Positions 51,713 to 54,340 of a DNA stretch of 54,340 bases are shown here, piece after piece. Origin of the DNA: Pseudomonadota bacterium. Its GTDB lineage: Bacteria > Desulfobacterota > Desulfarculia > Adiutricales > JAGVGV01. Numbering within the stretch: the stretch's first letter is position 1; each line of letters starts with the position of its first letter. The translations under genes were made by a program, and so were the position numbers. The notes under the pieces were generated by a model. It was not told the DNA's origin. It saw nothing but the letters and a program-made list of their open reading frames with translations, and made no database searches. The stretch covers positions 1 to 54,340 of the forward strand of contig JAHJTB010000047.1 in the NCBI GenBank assembly GCA_018830135.1, read 5' to 3'.

Positions 51713-53326
51713 CTATACCGGAATCGGGGCGTTCCAGGTACCCCAGGTTTCGCGATAGACCCGGCCGATCTCGCCTATGGTGGCCATGGAGCGGATGGCT
51801 TCCATCATGGCCGGGAACTGATTGACCTCCGGGTTCTCCACCACCCGGCGAAGTTCATCCAGCGCTTTGGCCACCCGGGCGTCGTCACGTTCGCGCCGCA
51901 TCTTTTCCAGCCGGGCCATGGCTTCCTCCCAGGCCTTGGAAGCCCGGTGGGGCCGGACCTCGAAGACCTTCTCATCGGTTTGAAAGCAGTTGAAGCCCAC
52001 CAGCTTCCTTTCGCCGCTTTCCAGCCGGCGCTCCTGCTCCAAGGCCCCCCGGGTCGCTTCGGCGTGCAGCCAGCCGGTCTCGATGGTCTTGACCAGCCCG
52101 CCCTGGCCCTCGATCTTTTCCAGATACTTCCAAGCCCGCTCTTCGAGTTCGTTGGTCAGCGATTCGACGAAATACGAACCGGCCAAAGGATCGGCCACGG
52201 CCTCGATGCCGCTTTCATGCTGGATGACCTGCTGGGTGCGGATGGCCATCAGCAGGGCCTCCTCCGACGGCGTGGTGATGGCCTCATCATAAGGGCCGAT
52301 GCCCAGGGACTGGACGCCCCCCAGGGCGGCGGCCATGGTCCGGTAGGCGCTGCGGACGATGTTGATCAGGGGCTGCTCCCTCGTGTAGTCGCGGTCCGCG
52401 GAAAAGCCATGAATCCGCAGCCGGAAGGACTTCGGGTCCTGGGCCTTGTACCGGTCCTTGAGCAGTTTGTACCACATGCGGCGGGCGGCCCGGAGCTTGC
52501 AAATCTCTTCAAAGAAATCCCGGCCGATCGAGTAGTTCACCCCGCCCAGGGCGTGGGCGAAATCGTCGATCTTCTGCCGGCCGCGTTTGAGGATGTATTC
52601 GATGTGGTCGATGTTCCAGGCCAGGACGATGGCCAGTTCCTCGAAGGCGGCGATGCCGTTGGCCCGGGCGTTGTGCCCGGCGCACGATATCGGCACCACG
52701 TGCGGCACGTTCCGGGTGTTGAATTCCACCACGTCGCAATTGTTGCGCAAATGGCAGCTCGGGGGCGGCATGTCCTTGAACGGCGTGGACAGGTAGGGCA
52801 GGAACATTTCCCCTTGCCCCGTGCCGTGGAGTTGACTCAAGGGTACGCCCCGCTTTTCGGCCACCACGTAGACGTTGGAATTGTTCCAGGGCGACCCGCC
52901 CATGTGGAAGTAGACCTGGCTCAGGTCCAGCGGTTCCAGCAATACTTCGTAGTCCGGCAGTCCCAGGATCGGGCTGCCCGTCAGGCCGACGTCGTCCTTG
53001 CGGGCCATGACCTCGGGATGATCCGGGTCCCACATGTGCACGGTGGTGATCTGGTCGGGCTCAAAGACCACCCAGTCCCCGCCCACGCCGTGGGAATAGG
53101 TGACTCTGTCGCGCGTATCCTCGACCTTGCCGCTGCCCATGAGCTGAGCGATTCGCCACAGCCGGGAACGATACATGCCCGGATACGGCCCCCGGGTGAA
53201 GGGCGCCTGACCCGGCTCGCCCAGTTCTCGTTCGTAGTCCAGCCCGGCCACGTCATCCGGGTTGTAGCTTGGCTTTAGCTCGATGCCCGATTCGGTGGTG
53301 TAGCGTTTATCATCTCCGGTACCCAT
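51713..53326 (-). CDS. Methylmalonyl-CoA mutase family catalytic subunit, altered active site
   Basis: A 537-residue TIM-barrel mutase chain. It shares RGPYPGMYRSRLW with the family start, the histidine of the usual SISGYH motif (here PISCAGHN, H218) and the late VRSAYRTMAAALGGVQSL and EESGYF-like DPLAGSYFVESLT motifs. It departs from methylmalonyl-CoA mutase at substrate positions. The RQYAGF segment, whose Tyr stabilises the radical, reads AQLMGSG (Leu62), and the DLPT...DSDHP loop is EPDQITTVHMWDPDHP. A different carbon-skeleton rearrangement is likely. It starts the three-gene operon with the B12 subunit and epimerase. Confidence 0.87.
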   Translation of the reverse strand: MGTGDDKRYTTESGIELKPSYNPDDVAGLDYERELGEPGQAPFTRGPYPGMYRSRLWRIAQLMGSGKVEDTRDRVTYSHGVGGDWVVFEPDQITTVHMWDPDHPEVMARKDDVGLTGSPILGLPDYEVLLEPLDLSQVYFHMGGSPWNNSNVYVVAEKRGVPLSQLHGTGQGEMFLPYLSTPFKDMPPPSCHLRNNCDVVEFNTRNVPHVVPISCAGHNARANGIAAFEELAIVLAWNIDHIEYILKRGRQKIDDFAHALGGVNYSIGRDFFEEICKLRAARRMWYKLLKDRYKAQDPKSFRLRIHGFSADRDYTREQPLINIVRSAYRTMAAALGGVQSLGIGPYDEAITTPSEEALLMAIRTQQVIQHESGIEAVADPLAGSYFVESLTNELEERAWKYLEKIEGQGGLVKTIETGWLHAEATRGALEQERRLESGERKLVGFNCFQTDEKVFEVRPHRASKAWEEAMARLEKMRRERDDARVAKALDELRRVVENPEVNQFPAMMEAIRSMATIGEIGRVYRETWGTWNAPIPV

Positions 53327-53454
53327 TGAAGTCCTCCTTGATTGTATTAATTACGATCTTCCCGGACAATTGGGCGTTTGAGGAAGGCGCTCGCGAGGCG
53401 CCCTCCCGGTATAATGGCTTAATTCACAAGATCATTAACCGAAAGGAGACGACC

Positions 53455-53601
53455 ATGACCGCCAAGAAGAAATTAGCACAAAAGAGGCCGACCTCGCTAC
53501 AACTAGCCGAGACGATAGCCAGAGTGTCCAAAACCAGCCGCCCTGCGCCGCCGCCACTACCAAGCAATGCGGAGTATGGTGGCGGGAGGGTTTTAGATTG
53601 A
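53455..53601 (+). CDS. Small unidentified protein
   Basis: 48 residues, MTAKKKLAQKRPTSLQLAET then IARVSKTSRPAPPP and a Gly-rich end (YGGGRVLD). The ATG follows a strong AAAGGAG site at the right distance, which is the main reason to believe it. The basic N-terminus and proline run have no family I recognise. It might be a short leader peptide or the truncated start of a lost gene; the 220 bp that follow hold no coding sequence. Confidence 0.3.
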   Translation: MTAKKKLAQKRPTSLQLAETIARVSKTSRPAPPPLPSNAEYGGGRVLD

Positions 53602-53753
53602 CCCGCGGTATATCGGTGGATATTATAATCAGAAGTGGAAAAAATGTCAGATTTTCAGAGAGATTGACGATATTTCGGCTTTTGGGGATGCGTCACAAGC
53701 CCTTCTGCCAAGATCAAGGCCTGTTGGGCGGTCGAACGGCGCGGCCAGCAGGC

Positions 53754-53781
53754 TTGAAACCCGGAATTCGCTGTGTATGCT
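53754..53781 (+). promoter_or_regulatory. Possible promoter of the dctP gene
   Basis: TTGAAA (53754-53759) and TATGCT (53776-53781) are 16 bp apart, about 41 bp upstream of the start. A palindromic GGAATTC... lies between. Motif match only. Confidence 0.4.
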
Positions 53782-53821
53782 GCATAATTCCAGTTAACCA
53801 ACCACCGAAAGGGAGGCTGTC

Positions 53822-54340
53822 ATGACGACCGAAAAGAAAAAAACAGTCTGGTTTTGGATTGCGGTTTGCCTGGTGATGTTGGCTTTTTTTTGTTTCCGTG
53901 CAGTGTCACCGGCCCAGGCCGGAAGCGTGACACTCAAAATGGCCACCGCCGAGGGCGGCCGGGACAGCCTGACCGGTAAAAGTCTGGATTACTGGGCGGA
54001 ATTAATAGAAAAAAGTTCTAACGGCGAAATAAAAATCCAAGTCTATTACCAGGGTGACTTGGGCGGACAGCCGGAAACGTTCGATCAGTTCGTCAAGGGC
54101 GATATCGACTTGATGTTGACTTGGCCCATGACCTCGTATGATAAACGTATCGGGCTCCTGTTCACCCCCTACATATTCCTCAACTGGGAAGACGCCCTGG
54201 CCGCGTTTCGCCCCGGGGGCTGGATGAACCGGGTCATGGATGACCTGTTCGGCGAACTCGGCATCAAGGTGTTCGGCACATGGCCCGAAGGTTTCAACGG
54301 CATTGCCACCCGGGGCAAATACGCCACCACCATCGAGGCC
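53822..54340 (+). CDS. dctP: TRAP transporter substrate-binding protein DctP, N-terminal part
   Basis: The first 173 codons are present; the gene runs off the right edge. A positively charged start and hydrophobic core (KKKTVWFWIAVCLVMLAFFCF...AQA) form a signal peptide with cleavage near residue 32. The mature part (SVTLKMATAEGGRDSLTGKS, AELIEKSSNGEIKIQVYYQG and LGGQPETFDQFVKGDIDLML) is typical of DctP/TRAP binding proteins for C4-dicarboxylates or other organic acids. The ATG at 53822 has GGGAGG upstream. Several AT-rich codons make it slightly poorer in GC than its neighbours. The membrane subunits would be downstream. Confidence 0.9.
   Translation, partial: MTTEKKKTVWFWIAVCLVMLAFFCFRAVSPAQAGSVTLKMATAEGGRDSLTGKSLDYWAELIEKSSNGEIKIQVYYQGDLGGQPETFDQFVKGDIDLMLTWPMTSYDKRIGLLFTPYIFLNWEDALAAFRPGGWMNRVMDDLFGELGIKVFGTWPEGFNGIATRGKYATTIEA

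Overview
The window is GC-rich (about 60-65 percent G+C by eye) and reads as the chromosome of an anaerobic or microaerophilic, acyl-CoA-degrading Desulfobacterota-type bacterium (formerly Deltaproteobacteria). The pointers are a large ferritin-like/rubrerythrin/flavodiiron/rubredoxin cluster, a CooT-type nickel protein beside a DUF3842 protein, a branched-chain-type ABC operon that carries an acyl-CoA synthetase, a B12-dependent acyl-CoA mutase with an epimerase, and repeat types I associate with this phylum. The phylum assignment is inference; no rRNA gene is present. About fifty genes are recognisable, with one tRNA.

Layout. 1-3382: minus-strand operon with two different phosphofructokinases (one with ATP-type and one with PPi-type signature residues), a YkgJ cysteine-cluster protein and a truncated comF. 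3383-4348: gene-free, packed with palindromic repeats. 4349-6802: plus-strand enoyl-CoA hydratase family protein, TIM-barrel isomerase and KptA-like protein. 6816-16137: minus-strand transport operon livG - acyl-CoA synthetase - livH - livM - livJ - livF - second livJ - adenylate-forming-enzyme relative. 16833-19502: dgt, divergent from tatD-maf. 19503-20902: repeat-rich gap containing a 178-bp element with perfect terminal repeats. 20903-25765: HD-GYP, yggS, mutM, amidohydrolase, SDR. 25866-32176: minus-strand oxygen/peroxide defence cluster with four ferritin-like proteins, flavodiiron protein, ferredoxin, rubredoxin and a YyaL-type protein. 32427-36693: plus-strand K+ channel/RCK, a translationally coupled cyclic-nucleotide-binding protein, an epimerase, and a two-domain protein joining a DprA-like fold to an unfamiliar C-terminal domain. 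37250-43067: minus-strand nth, polX, cooT-like, DUF3842, a glycosyltransferase and an acyl-CoA dehydrogenase. 43255-47755: a histidine kinase with eroded ATP-binding motifs, divergent from a TPR protein with a receiver-like N-terminus. 47946-49977: sucCD. 50164-50848: tRNA-Arg(TCT) followed by gene remnants. 50868-53326: minus-strand epimerase and two-subunit B12 mutase. 53822-end: a truncated TRAP DctP protein.

How the genes fit together: the acyl-CoA synthetase, enoyl-CoA hydratase family protein, acyl-CoA dehydrogenase, mutase/epimerase and SucCD outline import, activation and oxidation of organic acids to succinyl-CoA and succinate with substrate-level ATP. The diiron cluster would protect oxygen-sensitive enzymes. 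The strongest leads are the DprA-like fusion protein, the mutase with an altered active site, the Nmad2-like pseudogene at the tRNA 3' end, the split channel/CNB pair, and the terminal-repeat elements. No function here has been tested; all names come from reading protein and DNA sequence by eye.
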